DNA of 49,758 nucleotides from Nocardia abscessus NBRC 100374 (GTDB taxonomy: Bacteria > Actinomycetota > Actinomycetes > Mycobacteriales > Mycobacteriaceae), in contig NZ_BAFP01000264.1 in NCBI RefSeq assembly GCF_000308455.1, positions 1 to 49,758 of the forward strand, in the 5' to 3' direction. The notes under the pieces are model-generated. The model ran no database searches. It was not told the DNA's origin and saw only the letters and a list, made by a program, of their open reading frames with translations. The position numbers and the translations under genes are program-made. This document shows, piece by piece, positions 34,675 through 43,452 of the stretch (positions within the stretch are counted from its first letter, which is position 1; each line of letters starts with the position of its first letter).

Positions 34675-35066
34675 AAGCGCGACACCGGATTCGGTGGGGG
34701 CGACCGGCGCCAGCATCGACAGCCCCGCACCCGCGGTCGCACGCGGCCCGGCCGCTATCCCCGTCGCAGGTGGCGCCCGGGCGCGCGTGCCGAACGTGTA
34801 AACCGATCGTGGACCGTGTGGACGCGACCACGAATCATGCTGTGACGCTGCGTAAATTGCTCACTGTGCGCCGCATGCTCGCCTCGACGCGCTCGTCCCA
34901 CGTCGAGGGCGCAGCCGCGATGTCGGGCCAGCCCAGCCGCGATGTCGGGACATCGCAGTCAGGTGTCGGGACAGTGCAGTCAGGTGTCGCGACAGCGCAG
35001 GCGGGTCTCCCGGCGGCACAGCCCCTGTCGGGGCGGAACAAGGCCGCGCGGGACCCGCCCCGCCGC
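34675..35066. other. Gene-free gap between convergent operons
   Basis: 392 bases without a credible gene. The first 240 bases show nothing I recognise. The rest contains the 21-bp tandem array listed separately. No simple terminator hairpin was found by eye. Confidence 0.65.
34917..35037. repeat. 21-bp tandem repeat array with palindromic cores
   Basis: About six degenerate units begin at 34919, 34941, 34962, 34983, 35004 and about 35024, a period of 21-22 bases. Units 2-4 contain inverted-repeat cores of the form TGTCGGGACA or TGTCGCGACA; in unit 2 the symmetry extends to GCGATGTC-GG-GACATCGC. The spacing equals two helical turns. The array lies beyond the 3' ends of two convergent operons. 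Confidence 0.7.
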
Positions 35067-36125
35067 TCACTCGTAGTCGACGGTGATCGAGTCGGTGTCC
35101 GGGACGGCCTGGCAGGTGAGCACATAGCCGTCGTCGAGTTCGTCGTCGGTCAGCGCGTTGTTCTGGCGCAGGCTCGCGCTTCCCACGGTCACCTTGGCGA
35201 TGCAGGTGGCGCAGTTGCCCGCCTCGCAGGAGAACGGCGGCGTCAGCCCTCCCCGCCGCGCGCTCTCCAGCAGCGTCTCGCCGTTCTTGCGTGGCACCGT
35301 CTTCTTCCTGCCGTTGAGGATGATCGTCACGGTGCCCGCCCCGTCGGCGGCGGAAGGGGCTGTCGCGGGGCGGGTCACGCTGTCGGCCGGTGCCGGGCTT
35401 TCGACCGGGGCCTCGTCCACGGCGGCGGGAATCGGCGCAGGCGCACCGAATCGCTCGCTGAACACCAGGCCCGGACCCGGCAGCGCCAGTTCGACCATCT
35501 CCATGAAAGCCTCGGGCCCGCAGACGTATTGATCGGCGTGGCCGTCGTCGCCGACGAAGGCGCGCACCGCCGCTGGGTCGAGGAAGCCGCCCGCGCTGTC
35601 CAGGTGCCGGACCACCGCGAGCCGGCCGGGGTGGCGCCGGGCCAGCTCGGCCAAGGCCGCTTCGAAGATCATCGAAGCCGCGTCGCGGTCCGCGCACAGC
35701 AGCCGGACCCGCCGCCGCGTGGCGGCCAGGGCGCACTTGGTGAGCGACAGGATCGGCGTGATTCCGCTGCCGCCGCTGAAGCCCAGCAGCGGCACGTCGG
35801 TCTCGCGCAGGCAGAATCGGCCCGCGGCCTTCGTCATCTCCACTTCGTCGCCCTCGGACAGGTTGTCGTGCATCCAGTTCGACACCGCCCCGCCCGGCAC
35901 TCGTTTCACGGTGGTCATCAGCTCGCCGTCGGTCTCCGGCGCGCTGGACATCGAGTACGACCGGAACAGCTCCGTTCCGTTCACGGCGATCTTGAACGTG
36001 CAGAACTGCCCGGCGCGGTAGGTGATCGGCCCGTCGTGCGGCGCGAGCACGAACGTGCGCGCGTCGGCGCTCTCCTTCACGATGCGGGTCACGGTCGCGC
36101 GCTGGAACAAAGAGGGTCTCGCCAT
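35067..36125 (-). CDS. KshB-like ferredoxin-NAD(P)H reductase of a Rieske oxygenase
   Basis: 352 residues in three parts: an FAD domain with RSYSMSS (about 55-61), an NAD domain with GFSGGSGITPILSL (about 115-128), and a C-terminal plant-type [2Fe-2S] domain with C300, C305, C308 and C338. This order is that of KshB, the reductase of 3-ketosteroid 9-alpha-hydroxylase, and of the phenylacetate/HmpF-like group. An alanine/proline-rich linker of about 40 residues joins the last two domains. No KshA-like oxygenase or other Rieske gene is in the window, so its partner is elsewhere, or it serves the P450. It diverges from the acyl-CoA synthetase across a palindromic operator-like element. Confidence 0.9.
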   Translation of the reverse strand: MARPSLFQRATVTRIVKESADARTFVLAPHDGPITYRAGQFCTFKIAVNGTELFRSYSMSSAPETDGELMTTVKRVPGGAVSNWMHDNLSEGDEVEMTKAAGRFCLRETDVPLLGFSGGSGITPILSLTKCALAATRRRVRLLCADRDAASMIFEAALAELARRHPGRLAVVRHLDSAGGFLDPAAVRAFVGDDGHADQYVCGPEAFMEMVELALPGPGLVFSERFGAPAPIPAAVDEAPVESPAPADSVTRPATAPSAADGAGTVTIILNGRKKTVPRKNGETLLESARRGGLTPPFSCEAGNCATCIAKVTVGSASLRQNNALTDDELDDGYVLTCQAVPDTDSITVDYE

Positions 36126-36161
36126 GAACCGTGTCCTCCTGGTATGAAGATTCTATCCGAA

Positions 36162-36178
36162 TGAGAATTATATTCTCA
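36162..36178. promoter_or_regulatory. Perfect operator-like palindrome between reductase and acyl-CoA synthetase genes
   Basis: TGAGAAT-TAT-ATTCTCA has perfect seven-base arms around three bases and matches the shared element in both arms. It lies 37 bases before the reductase start and 23 before the synthetase start, in a 75-base divergent gap, so a bound protein would affect both promoters. Confidence 0.65.
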
Positions 36179-36200
36179 CTCACGAGACGGGATCTCTCAA

Positions 36201-37613
36201 ATGTCCTCGACCACCGCTTCGAGCACGCTCGTCTTCGAGGGGCGGGCCTACACCGGGACCGAGCTCGACGACCTCGCGGCCGGTCTGGCGGCCGAGCTGG
36301 CCGACGGCGGCGTGCGCGCGGGCGACCGGGTGGCGCTGATGTCCTCGAACCGGCCGGAATTCGTCGTCGCCGTGCTGGCCATCTGGCGGCTGGGCGCCGC
36401 GGCGATCCTGATCAGCCCGGCGTACAAGCACGACGAAGTCGCGCACGCGGTGGCTGTCACCGGGCCGCGTCACGCGGTCGGCGACAGTCCGGTGCTGGCC
36501 GCGTTGCTACCGATGCGACACCTGGACGCGCCGATCGCCCCCGCGCAAGGTGGCGGCACGGCGCCCGACCCGGCTTCGGACGCCGTGCTGGTGTTCAGCT
36601 CCGGCACCACCGGGATGCCGAAGGCGGTGCGGCACACCCACGCGTCGCTGGCAGTCGCGGTGCGCCAGTGGACGCAGGTGCTCGGCCTCACCGCGACCGA
36701 CCGCATCCAGATCGCCACGCCGCCCTCGCACATCCTCGGCCTGCTGAACATCGTGACCGCGCTGCGGGCGGGTGCCTGGATGCGGCTGCACCGCCGCTTC
36801 GACTTGGAAACCATGCTCGCCTGCATCCAGGCCGACCGGATCACCGTCGAGATGGCGGTCGCGCCGATCGCTCTCGCGCTCGCCGGGCACCCGGACCTCG
36901 AGTCCTACGATTTGAGTTCGCTGCGCTACATCATGTGGGGCGCGACGCCGGTGACCGTCGCGGTGGCCGAGGCCGTCACCCGGCGCACCGGAGTGCGCTG
37001 GCTGCCCGCCTACGGCGCGAGCGAACTGCCGGTGATCGCGTGCAACCCGCTCGCGGGCGCGCGGCTGGACACGGTCGGCAAGGCCGCGCCAGGGGTGCGC
37101 GTCCGGGTGGTCGCGCTGGACACCGGAGAACCGCTGCCGCCCACGGAGATCGGTGAGATCCAGTGCCGCGCGGAGTCGGTGATGGCCGGCTACCTGCCCG
37201 CCGAGGAGAGCGCCCGCGCCTTCGACGACGGCTGGTACCGCACCGGCGATGTCGGCTACGTCGATGAGGAAGGCTGGATCCGGCTCACCGACCGGGCCAA
37301 GGAAATGATCAAGGTACGCGGATTCCAAGTGGCGCCCGCCGAGATCGAGGCCGTTCTGCACGGCCACCCGAAGGTGATCGACTGCGCCGTGTTCGGGGTG
37401 CCCGACGCAGCAGACGGCGAGGCAGTGGTCGCGGCGGTGTCCGGCGCCGAGGCGGTCACCGCGGACGAGCTGATCGCCCTGGTGGGCGAGCGCCTGGCCA
37501 CCTACAAGCGACCGCGTCGCGTCGTGTTCGTGCCCGAGATCCCGCGCCTGCCCTCGGGCAAGGTGCTGCGCCGAGTACTCAAGGAGCGCTATGGACGTCC
37601 GTCTGACCAGTGA
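36201..37613 (+). CDS. Acyl-CoA synthetase (AMP-binding/ANL family)
   Basis: 470 residues, somewhat short for the family because the N-terminal region is compact. The ATP-binding motif VFSSGTTGMPKAVRHTH (about 130-146), the A8 region GWYRTGDVGYVDEEGWIRLTDRAKEMIKVRGFQVAPAEIE and the catalytic lysine in PRLPSGKVLRRVL near the C-terminus are all present. It would activate a carboxylic acid to its CoA thioester. It is the first gene of a four-gene operon with two acyl-CoA dehydrogenases and a hydratase, overlapping the next gene by 23 bases. The acid it activates cannot be told. Confidence 0.93.
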   Translation: MSSTTASSTLVFEGRAYTGTELDDLAAGLAAELADGGVRAGDRVALMSSNRPEFVVAVLAIWRLGAAAILISPAYKHDEVAHAVAVTGPRHAVGDSPVLAALLPMRHLDAPIAPAQGGGTAPDPASDAVLVFSSGTTGMPKAVRHTHASLAVAVRQWTQVLGLTATDRIQIATPPSHILGLLNIVTALRAGAWMRLHRRFDLETMLACIQADRITVEMAVAPIALALAGHPDLESYDLSSLRYIMWGATPVTVAVAEAVTRRTGVRWLPAYGASELPVIACNPLAGARLDTVGKAAPGVRVRVVALDTGEPLPPTEIGEIQCRAESVMAGYLPAEESARAFDDGWYRTGDVGYVDEEGWIRLTDRAKEMIKVRGFQVAPAEIEAVLHGHPKVIDCAVFGVPDAADGEAVVAAVSGAEAVTADELIALVGERLATYKRPRRVVFVPEIPRLPSGKVLRRVLKERYGRPSDQ

Positions 37614-38493
37614 ACAGCGGCAATTGCGTGATGCCGCGGCGAAATTGGCCGACGACCTCGGCCCCGGCTCGGTGGCCGAGCTCGACGACGAGAACCGCCG
37701 CGCGCGCTTGGAGCGAGCCGTGGCGGCCACCGGTTGGCGAGCGCTGCGCACCGACGGCGCCTCCGGTGTGGAGGTCGCGATCGTGACCGAGGAATTCGGC
37801 CGCGGGCTGGTCGACGTGGCCTTTCTCGGACCGGTGTTGGCCGACGACCTGTGCGGGCGACTCGGCGCCGAGGGCCGCTGGACCATCGCGGTCGGGGACC
37901 GGGCCATCGACGCACGCGGCAGCGAATCGGCGCTGCTCGTCACCGGCGAGCAGGTCGTGGCCGCACCGGTGGGCGCGACGCTGCCCGGCGCGGACCTGAC
38001 CCGGCAAACCGCCGCAGTGGCGGGCGAACACCGGCGGATCGGAGAGCTGTCGCCCGACGAGGCCATCCGGTGGCACGCGCTCGCCGTCACCGCGACCACC
38101 GCCGATCTGCTCGGCGTCGCCCGCGGCGCCCAGGATCTCGCGGTCGGATACGCGAAGGTGCGCGAGCAGTACGGCCGCGCGATCGGGTCGTACCAGGCGG
38201 TGGCGCATCTGCTGGCCGAGAACCAAGCGCTGATCGAAGGGGCGATCAGCGTACTGCGCCACGCGGCCTGGGCCGTCGACGAACTGGCTGCGGCGCAAGC
38301 GCTGCGGGCCGCGCGGATCGCCAAGGTCTACACCGCACGGGCCGCCCGCACCGTCTGCGAGACCTCGATCCAGGTGCACGGCGGTATCGGCAACACCTGG
38401 GAGTGCCTCGCCCACGTCTATCTGCGGCGCGCGCTGGTCTCGACCGAACTGTTCCCCGTTCGTCTGGAGGAGATCGACCTTGGACTTTCGTGA
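37591..38493 (+). CDS. Acyl-CoA dehydrogenase, short subunit of a likely heteromeric enzyme
   Basis: 300 residues, shorter than the usual 380. The N-terminal helical domain is abbreviated, but the C-terminal signature VREQYGRAIGSYQAVAHLLAE and IQVHGGIGNTWECLAHVYLRRA is intact. Such short forms in actinobacteria usually pair with the neighbouring gene into alpha2beta2 enzymes that handle bulky steroid-type CoA esters (ChsE-like). The gene overlaps the synthetase and overlaps the next dehydrogenase by 14 bases, supporting a complex. Confidence 0.9.
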   Translation: MDVRLTSEQRQLRDAAAKLADDLGPGSVAELDDENRRARLERAVAATGWRALRTDGASGVEVAIVTEEFGRGLVDVAFLGPVLADDLCGRLGAEGRWTIAVGDRAIDARGSESALLVTGEQVVAAPVGATLPGADLTRQTAAVAGEHRRIGELSPDEAIRWHALAVTATTADLLGVARGAQDLAVGYAKVREQYGRAIGSYQAVAHLLAENQALIEGAISVLRHAAWAVDELAAAQALRAARIAKVYTARAARTVCETSIQVHGGIGNTWECLAHVYLRRALVSTELFPVRLEEIDLGLS

Positions 38494-39568
38494 CGCACCG
38501 CAAGAGGCCGAGTTTCGCTCCCGGCTGCGCGCCTGGCTGGCCGAAACGGCTGGGCAGTTCCCGACCTCGGGCGACGACTACTGGGCGCGCCAGGGTGAGT
38601 GGCATCGAGCGCTGTACGCGGCCGGATTCTTCGGATCGTCCTGGCCGAAGGAGTTCGGCGGCCACGAGCTGCCCCCGGTCTACGACGTGATCGTGGACGA
38701 GGAACTCGCGCTCGCCGGGGCGCCGCCGCGGCCCAGCCTCGGGTATCTCGTGCAGGGTCTGGGCCGCCACGGCGGCAAGGAACTGCAGCAGCGCTTCCTG
38801 CCCGGCATGATCGACGGCACCCAGCGCTGGTGCCAGGGTTTCAGCGAGCCCGGCGCGGGCTCCGACCTCGCCTCGCTGCGCACCACCGCGACTCGCGACG
38901 GGGACCACTACGTGGTGCACGGTCACAAGATCTGGACCAGCTACTCCGACGTCGCCGACTGGTGCCTGCTGCTGGCCCGCACCGACCCGGACGCTCCACG
39001 GCACAAAGGCATCTCGGCATTCGTGATCGCCATGGACCAGCCCGGCGTGCAGCAACGGCCGCTGGCCATGATCAGCGGCGTCACCCGGGAGTTCGGGCAG
39101 GTGTTCTTCGACGGCGCCACGGTGCCCGCCGATCAGATGGTGGGCGAGCCCGGCGACGGCTGGAAGCTGGCGATGACCGTCGTCGGGCACGAACGCGAGC
39201 CGTCGACGCTGGGTTACGCGGCCCGCTACGGAAAACTGGTGCGGCAGTTGGCCGCCCGGTTCGACGGTCCCGCCCCGGAGGAACTGGCCTGGGCGGCGGT
39301 GCAGACCGAGATGCTGCGCCTGCACGTGCGCCGACGGCTGTCCGAACAGCTGGACGGGGTGGTCCACGGCCCGGACGGCTCACTCGACAAACTGCTCATG
39401 ACCTGGGTCGACCAGTCGGTCGGGCACGCGGCGCTCGCCGTCGGCGGCACGGACGACACGGAACTGCTCGGCAGCTACTTCTACAGCCGCGCGCAGAGCG
39501 TCATGGGCGGCACCTCGCAGATCCAGAAGAACATCATCGCTTCGCGCATCCTCGGATTAGGAGTTTGA
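38480..39568 (+). CDS. Acyl-CoA dehydrogenase, partner subunit
   Basis: 362 residues. It has the N-terminal and middle domains of the family (WPKEFGGHELPP, CQGFSEPGAGSDLASLRTTATRDGDHYVVHGHKIWTSY) and the C-terminal QSVMGGTSQIQKNIIASRILGLG. TTG at 38480 is the start, with GGAGGAG upstream; translation is coupled to the preceding subunit. Together they would introduce a C=C into a CoA ester, likely of a bulky substrate. Confidence 0.92.
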   Translation: MDFRDAPQEAEFRSRLRAWLAETAGQFPTSGDDYWARQGEWHRALYAAGFFGSSWPKEFGGHELPPVYDVIVDEELALAGAPPRPSLGYLVQGLGRHGGKELQQRFLPGMIDGTQRWCQGFSEPGAGSDLASLRTTATRDGDHYVVHGHKIWTSYSDVADWCLLLARTDPDAPRHKGISAFVIAMDQPGVQQRPLAMISGVTREFGQVFFDGATVPADQMVGEPGDGWKLAMTVVGHEREPSTLGYAARYGKLVRQLAARFDGPAPEELAWAAVQTEMLRLHVRRRLSEQLDGVVHGPDGSLDKLLMTWVDQSVGHAALAVGGTDDTELLGSYFYSRAQSVMGGTSQIQKNIIASRILGLGV

Positions 39569-39570
39569 CC

Positions 39571-40338
39571 ATGTACGACCTGCCGGAAGAGATCCACGTC
39601 GAGGCCGACGGACCGCTCCGGATCGTCACGCTCAACCGGCCCGACGCACTCAACGCCGTCAACGACGACCTGCACACCGGGCTGGCCCGGCTCTGGCCCC
39701 GGCTCTCCGACGACCGCGAGGCGCGCGTCGCGGTGCTCACCGGCGCGGGCAAGGCGTTCTCCGCGGGCGGGGATTTCGCCTATCTCGCCGAGCTGGGCCG
39801 CGACGCCGACCTACGAGCCAAGACGATCGCGCACGGCCGCGACATCGTGCTCGGCATGGCCCGTTGCCGGGTGCCGGTGATCGCGGCGGTGAACGGCCCC
39901 GCGGTGGGACTGGGGTGCAGCCTGGTCGCGCTGAGCGACGTCGCCTACATCGCCGAGACCGCCTACCTGAAGGACCCGCACGTCCAGGTGGGCCTGGTCG
40001 CCGCGGACGGTGGACCGCTGACCTGGCCGCTGCACACCAGCTTGCTGCTGGCCAAGGAATACGCGCTCACCGGCGCGAAGATCCCGGCCGAGCGGGCTCG
40101 TGAGATGGGGCTGGTCAACCACGTGGTCGCCGACCCGCGCACCGAAGCGCTGGCCTGCGCGAAACGCATCCTCGAACTGCCGCGCCAAGCGGTCGAGAGC
40201 ACCAAGCGTCTGCTGAACCTGCACCTGGAACGCGCGGTGCTGGCCACCCTGGATTACGCGACGACCGCCGAAGATCTCTCCTTCCAGACCGAAGACTTCC
40301 GCGCGGTGATCACCGCCCTCACCGCGGACCGGAACTGA
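39571..40338 (+). CDS. Enoyl-CoA hydratase/isomerase family protein
   Basis: 255 residues of the crotonase family: LRIVTLNRPDALNAVN, the oxyanion loop GAGKAFSAGGDFAYL, NGPAVGLGCSLVALSDVAYI and DPHVQVGLVAADGG. The two glutamates of classical hydratases are Ser and His here, but an aspartate in VAADGG is present, as in a common actinobacterial subgroup, so the exact reaction (hydration, isomerisation or ring opening) is open. It follows the dehydrogenase by two bases and ends the operon. Confidence 0.9.
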   Translation: MYDLPEEIHVEADGPLRIVTLNRPDALNAVNDDLHTGLARLWPRLSDDREARVAVLTGAGKAFSAGGDFAYLAELGRDADLRAKTIAHGRDIVLGMARCRVPVIAAVNGPAVGLGCSLVALSDVAYIAETAYLKDPHVQVGLVAADGGPLTWPLHTSLLLAKEYALTGAKIPAERAREMGLVNHVVADPRTEALACAKRILELPRQAVESTKRLLNLHLERAVLATLDYATTAEDLSFQTEDFRAVITALTADRN

Positions 40339-40676
40339 CGTCGGATCGCCGATGGCGGGCAGCGATCCGGCCGGGGCCGGACTTCGGTGGGCGCCGCTGA
40401 CCGGCAGCCGAGGAATTGCCTGTCGAACGCGCGAAGATTGCGGGGACCGCGGCCCCTGCGCTGACCGAGCGGACGGGGGTCGCGACATGCGGCGACCGAG
40501 CCTGCGCAGCCACGGGGCGCGTCGCCTCGAGCTCGCGGAAGGTCGTGCCCCGCAGGATATCTCGCAGCAACCGCCCGCGGCGCAAAGTGCTTGGCTAAGT
40601 GAACATCCGCAGGGCACACTCTAGGTAACGACGTCCGGCGCCGCCGGTCGAACGCGGGGGCGAGGTCCGAGAACAG
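40339..40676. other. Gene-free stretch upstream of the SCO2524-type gene
   Basis: 338 bases with no credible gene. The last 100 bases are less GC-rich and presumably hold the promoter of the next operon, but no clear -35/-10 pair or operator was found. The shared GAGAATG element is absent, in keeping with a separate function for the next genes. Confidence 0.6.
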
Positions 40677-42527
40677 ATGAGGATTCGGCCGAGGCAGCAG
40701 CTGCTCGAGCTGTGGCGAGCGGTACTCGCCTGTTCCTATGTGGACGGGACGTGGCGGTGGGGCGGGCGCGACGGCGCCAACTCGATCAGCGACGCCGAAC
40801 AGCTGCTGTGCCTGCTGTATCCGGCGACCGAGATCGAAGCCTTCGCGCTGGACCAGCCGAACGACATGAGTCCCGACGTCAGATCCGCGCTCGCCCCGTT
40901 CGGCGAGGAGACGCGCATCGGTGGCGTCCTGGTCGCCCTGGTGGAGGACTATCTGCGCCGTTATACCGGACCTGACGGCGAACCCGTCTTCGCCGCCGGC
41001 TCCTACTTGCGCTCCGGCGACGACAGCCCGCTCACCGACAGCCAATTGGCGGTGGAGGTCGTCGACTCGTACTCGATGTCGCTGAGCCTGTGTATCGCGG
41101 CGCTGCGGTTCCTGCGCGGATTCGAGCGTTTCGTCAGCGGCGAGGTCCGGCTGGAGGCCCGGCAACTGCGCGAGCGGATCCCGGGGGTGATCGAACAGGC
41201 CAGTGCGCGCCTGACCGCGGCGATGGCCGGTCTGGTGCGCAGTTTCGTCATCCACACCCCGGAGCCGAGGACCGAGTTCGGGCAGTCGATCGTCTACATG
41301 CTCAACCAGACCCGCACGCCGGCCGACGAAGTCATCGAGCGGCTGTCGGCGCAGCTGGAACGCCTGCGGGTGCAGGCGGCCAACGAGGTCAGGCTCAGCC
41401 AGACCACCGAGGTCGATATCGCCGACGACGGGCGGCTTTTCGAATGCGGGTGGAGCTGGGGCATCGTGCACAGCTCCGAACCGATCGGGATCGTGCCCGG
41501 CAGGGTCAGCAGCGCGACCGGCCACGCGGAAGCCCGTCCCTACCTGTACTTCACGGCTGTCGCCCTGGACGGCATCATCGACCTGTCGTCGCAGCGTATC
41601 CGGGAACTCGACCTGTTGACCGACGAGCAGCGCACTCTCGCCGACGCGCTGCAACTGCGCTTCGAGTTGACCCGCAACTATTGGTCGAGGGTCGCCCGCT
41701 TCGGCAGCGGCCGCTGGCCGCTCGAGGACATTCCGTGGCGCACCTCCGACGGCGAGGAATCGGAGTACTTCAGTCTCGTCATCGCCGCCATGCTCATCCA
41801 GGACCTGGTCTACCGGGAGAGCACCGAGGATTTGTCGCGCACGCTGGCGGTGCTCGACCAGCTGGCCCGCCGCGGGCGCATCACCAGCCGGTTCACCGTC
41901 GGCGATCCGGCCGCGCCGCTGCACTATCCGGGTGTGCGACTGAACCTGGCAGGCAGCGAGGAGGTTGCCCCGGGGCCGCCGCTGGTCTGGTACGTGCCGG
42001 ATTTCGCGACCATGCTGCTCAAACGCTGCCTGCAGGCGGCGAGCCTGCGCACCGACGTGGACACCCGCGACCGGCTGATGGCACTCGCCGAAGCGGCGAT
42101 GGAACATCTCGACCAGCGAGTGCTGCGGGACGGCCCGGTGAACGGCCTGTGGGACGATATCGGCCGGTTGGTCGGCTCCGTGGACGCGCAACCGGGAGGG
42201 CCGTCCTGGTTCGTCACGGAGCGAATGATGGAGTGCCTGGTCATCGCCTACGGCACCTTCGAGCAGCCCCCGCTGGCTCCACAGGCGATGGTCGCCCGCG
42301 CGGTGGACCTGCTCAGTGAGGCCGAGCATCTGCTCAATCAGGAGGAACTGGAAATCGTAGGCCAGGATCTGTCCCCGAAACAGGCTGCGGTCAACCGGAT
42401 CCGGCAATCGCTCGACCGGGCCCGCCGCGTGCTGCGCGAGCGTCCCGGCACCGCCTACAGCCTGGCCACCCAGGCGCTGGTCCAGCTGGACGAACTGGCG
42501 TACGCCCGCCGGGACGCGACACGGTAG
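40677..42527 (+). CDS. SCO2524 family protein
   Basis: 616 residues, largely helical and soluble, with no signal peptide or membrane segment. It resembles the SCO2524 family of actinobacteria, which has no assigned function; the resemblance is judged from the neighbourhood and general pattern. Notable segments are the N-terminal LLELWRAVLACSYVDGTWRWGGRDGANSISDAEQLLCLLYPATE and an RFGSGRWPLEDIPWRTSDG stretch near residue 350. It is the first gene of a compact four-gene operon, ten bases before the ParA-like gene. A terpenoid-synthase-like or helical-repeat fold are possibilities I cannot decide. Confidence 0.7.
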   Translation: MRIRPRQQLLELWRAVLACSYVDGTWRWGGRDGANSISDAEQLLCLLYPATEIEAFALDQPNDMSPDVRSALAPFGEETRIGGVLVALVEDYLRRYTGPDGEPVFAAGSYLRSGDDSPLTDSQLAVEVVDSYSMSLSLCIAALRFLRGFERFVSGEVRLEARQLRERIPGVIEQASARLTAAMAGLVRSFVIHTPEPRTEFGQSIVYMLNQTRTPADEVIERLSAQLERLRVQAANEVRLSQTTEVDIADDGRLFECGWSWGIVHSSEPIGIVPGRVSSATGHAEARPYLYFTAVALDGIIDLSSQRIRELDLLTDEQRTLADALQLRFELTRNYWSRVARFGSGRWPLEDIPWRTSDGEESEYFSLVIAAMLIQDLVYRESTEDLSRTLAVLDQLARRGRITSRFTVGDPAAPLHYPGVRLNLAGSEEVAPGPPLVWYVPDFATMLLKRCLQAASLRTDVDTRDRLMALAEAAMEHLDQRVLRDGPVNGLWDDIGRLVGSVDAQPGGPSWFVTERMMECLVIAYGTFEQPPLAPQAMVARAVDLLSEAEHLLNQEELEIVGQDLSPKQAAVNRIRQSLDRARRVLRERPGTAYSLATQALVQLDELAYARRDATR

Positions 42528-42537
42528 GGGTGGCAAG

Positions 42538-43452
42538 GTGCTGGTGTTCTCCACCTCGGACAAGGGCGGCACCGGGCGATCGGTGACCAGTTGCAACATC
42601 GGCTACCGGCTGTGCCGTTCCGGTCTCAACGTCGCCTACGCCGACTTCGACCTCGGCTCACCCACGGCCGGTGCGCTGTTCGAGATCAGCGCGGCAGAAC
42701 GCGGCGTGCCGCGCGGCGGCGTGCACTCCTACCTGCTCGGTGAGAGCGGAACCGTGGCCCGTGTCGACGTCGGCGCGGCGACCGATCGGCCGGAACTGCG
42801 CCGCATCGGTCCCAACTCGGGCCGGCTGGTGCTGCTGCCCGGGGACGAGGGCGGCGCCGAATTCCTCACCGACGACGACGCGGTGGTGCAGCGCTGCGCG
42901 GAACTGCTGGTGGCGCTGGATCAGGAATTCCCCGTCGTGATCGTGGATCTCAGCGCGGGCCGCTCCGCGGCGTTGCAGATCGTGCTGCAGGCGACCGCCC
43001 TGCCGCAACTGCGCGGGCGCACCGCCCGCTGGTTGATCTTCCACCGCTGGACGCGGCAGCACATCCTGGCCGCCGCCGGTCTGGTGTACGGCTCGCACGG
43101 ATTGCTGAAGGCCGGCGCCGAATGCGGTCACGACCCCGACGAACTGCTCGGCTCGGTGCGATACGTGCGCACCGCGGTGCCCGATGCCACCTGGCACGGA
43201 GTCGCCCAGCGCCCGGCGCAGGCGGCGTGGCTGCAAGAGCAGGACACCGCGCTGCGGCGGCTGGCCACCGCCAAACGGCTCGGCACGACGGCGGTCCTCG
43301 GCTCCACACCCATCGAGCCGGTGCTGCAGCGGCGCGAACAGCTCATCCTCGACGCCGACGTCAACGCCCAAATCGCCAACGAGGCGACCGCGTCGGCCTA
43401 CGCCGAACTGGCTCGCCGACTGGTCGACATCGCCACCTGGGAGAGGCTGTAG
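42538..43452 (+). CDS. SCO2523 family variant P-loop (ParA/MinD-like) protein
   Basis: 304 residues of the SIMIBI/ParA class. The N-terminus is a deviant Walker A, SDKGGTGRS (8-15), in which the signature first lysine (K9) is kept but the lysine that contacts phosphates is Arg14. YADFDLGSPTAG (about 35-46) matches the Walker A' aspartate of ParA, and VVIVDLSAGRSAAL the Walker B strand. It may bind nucleotide without normal hydrolysis and act as a switch. The GTG start follows GGGGTGGCAAG; the next gene begins directly after the stop. Confidence 0.82.
   Translation: MLVFSTSDKGGTGRSVTSCNIGYRLCRSGLNVAYADFDLGSPTAGALFEISAAERGVPRGGVHSYLLGESGTVARVDVGAATDRPELRRIGPNSGRLVLLPGDEGGAEFLTDDDAVVQRCAELLVALDQEFPVVIVDLSAGRSAALQIVLQATALPQLRGRTARWLIFHRWTRQHILAAAGLVYGSHGLLKAGAECGHDPDELLGSVRYVRTAVPDATWHGVAQRPAQAAWLQEQDTALRRLATAKRLGTTAVLGSTPIEPVLQRREQLILDADVNAQIANEATASAYAELARRLVDIATWERL

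Noticed and set aside
34861..36183. Minus-strand frame whose product contains repeats of SRHLTAL across the 21-bp array
   Set aside because: It is a shadow of the ferredoxin reductase frame. The repeats are better explained as DNA-level tandem units beyond the reductase stop.
40352..40624. 90-codon plus-strand frame in the gap before the SCO252x cassette
   Set aside because: There is no Shine-Dalgarno, the composition is arginine-rich, and there is no domain; it is taken as non-coding leader.
40254..42599. 781-codon minus-strand frame opposite the SCO2524-type gene
   Set aside because: The plus-strand frame has a proper start, tight spacing to three co-directional genes and balanced composition; the antisense product has none of these.
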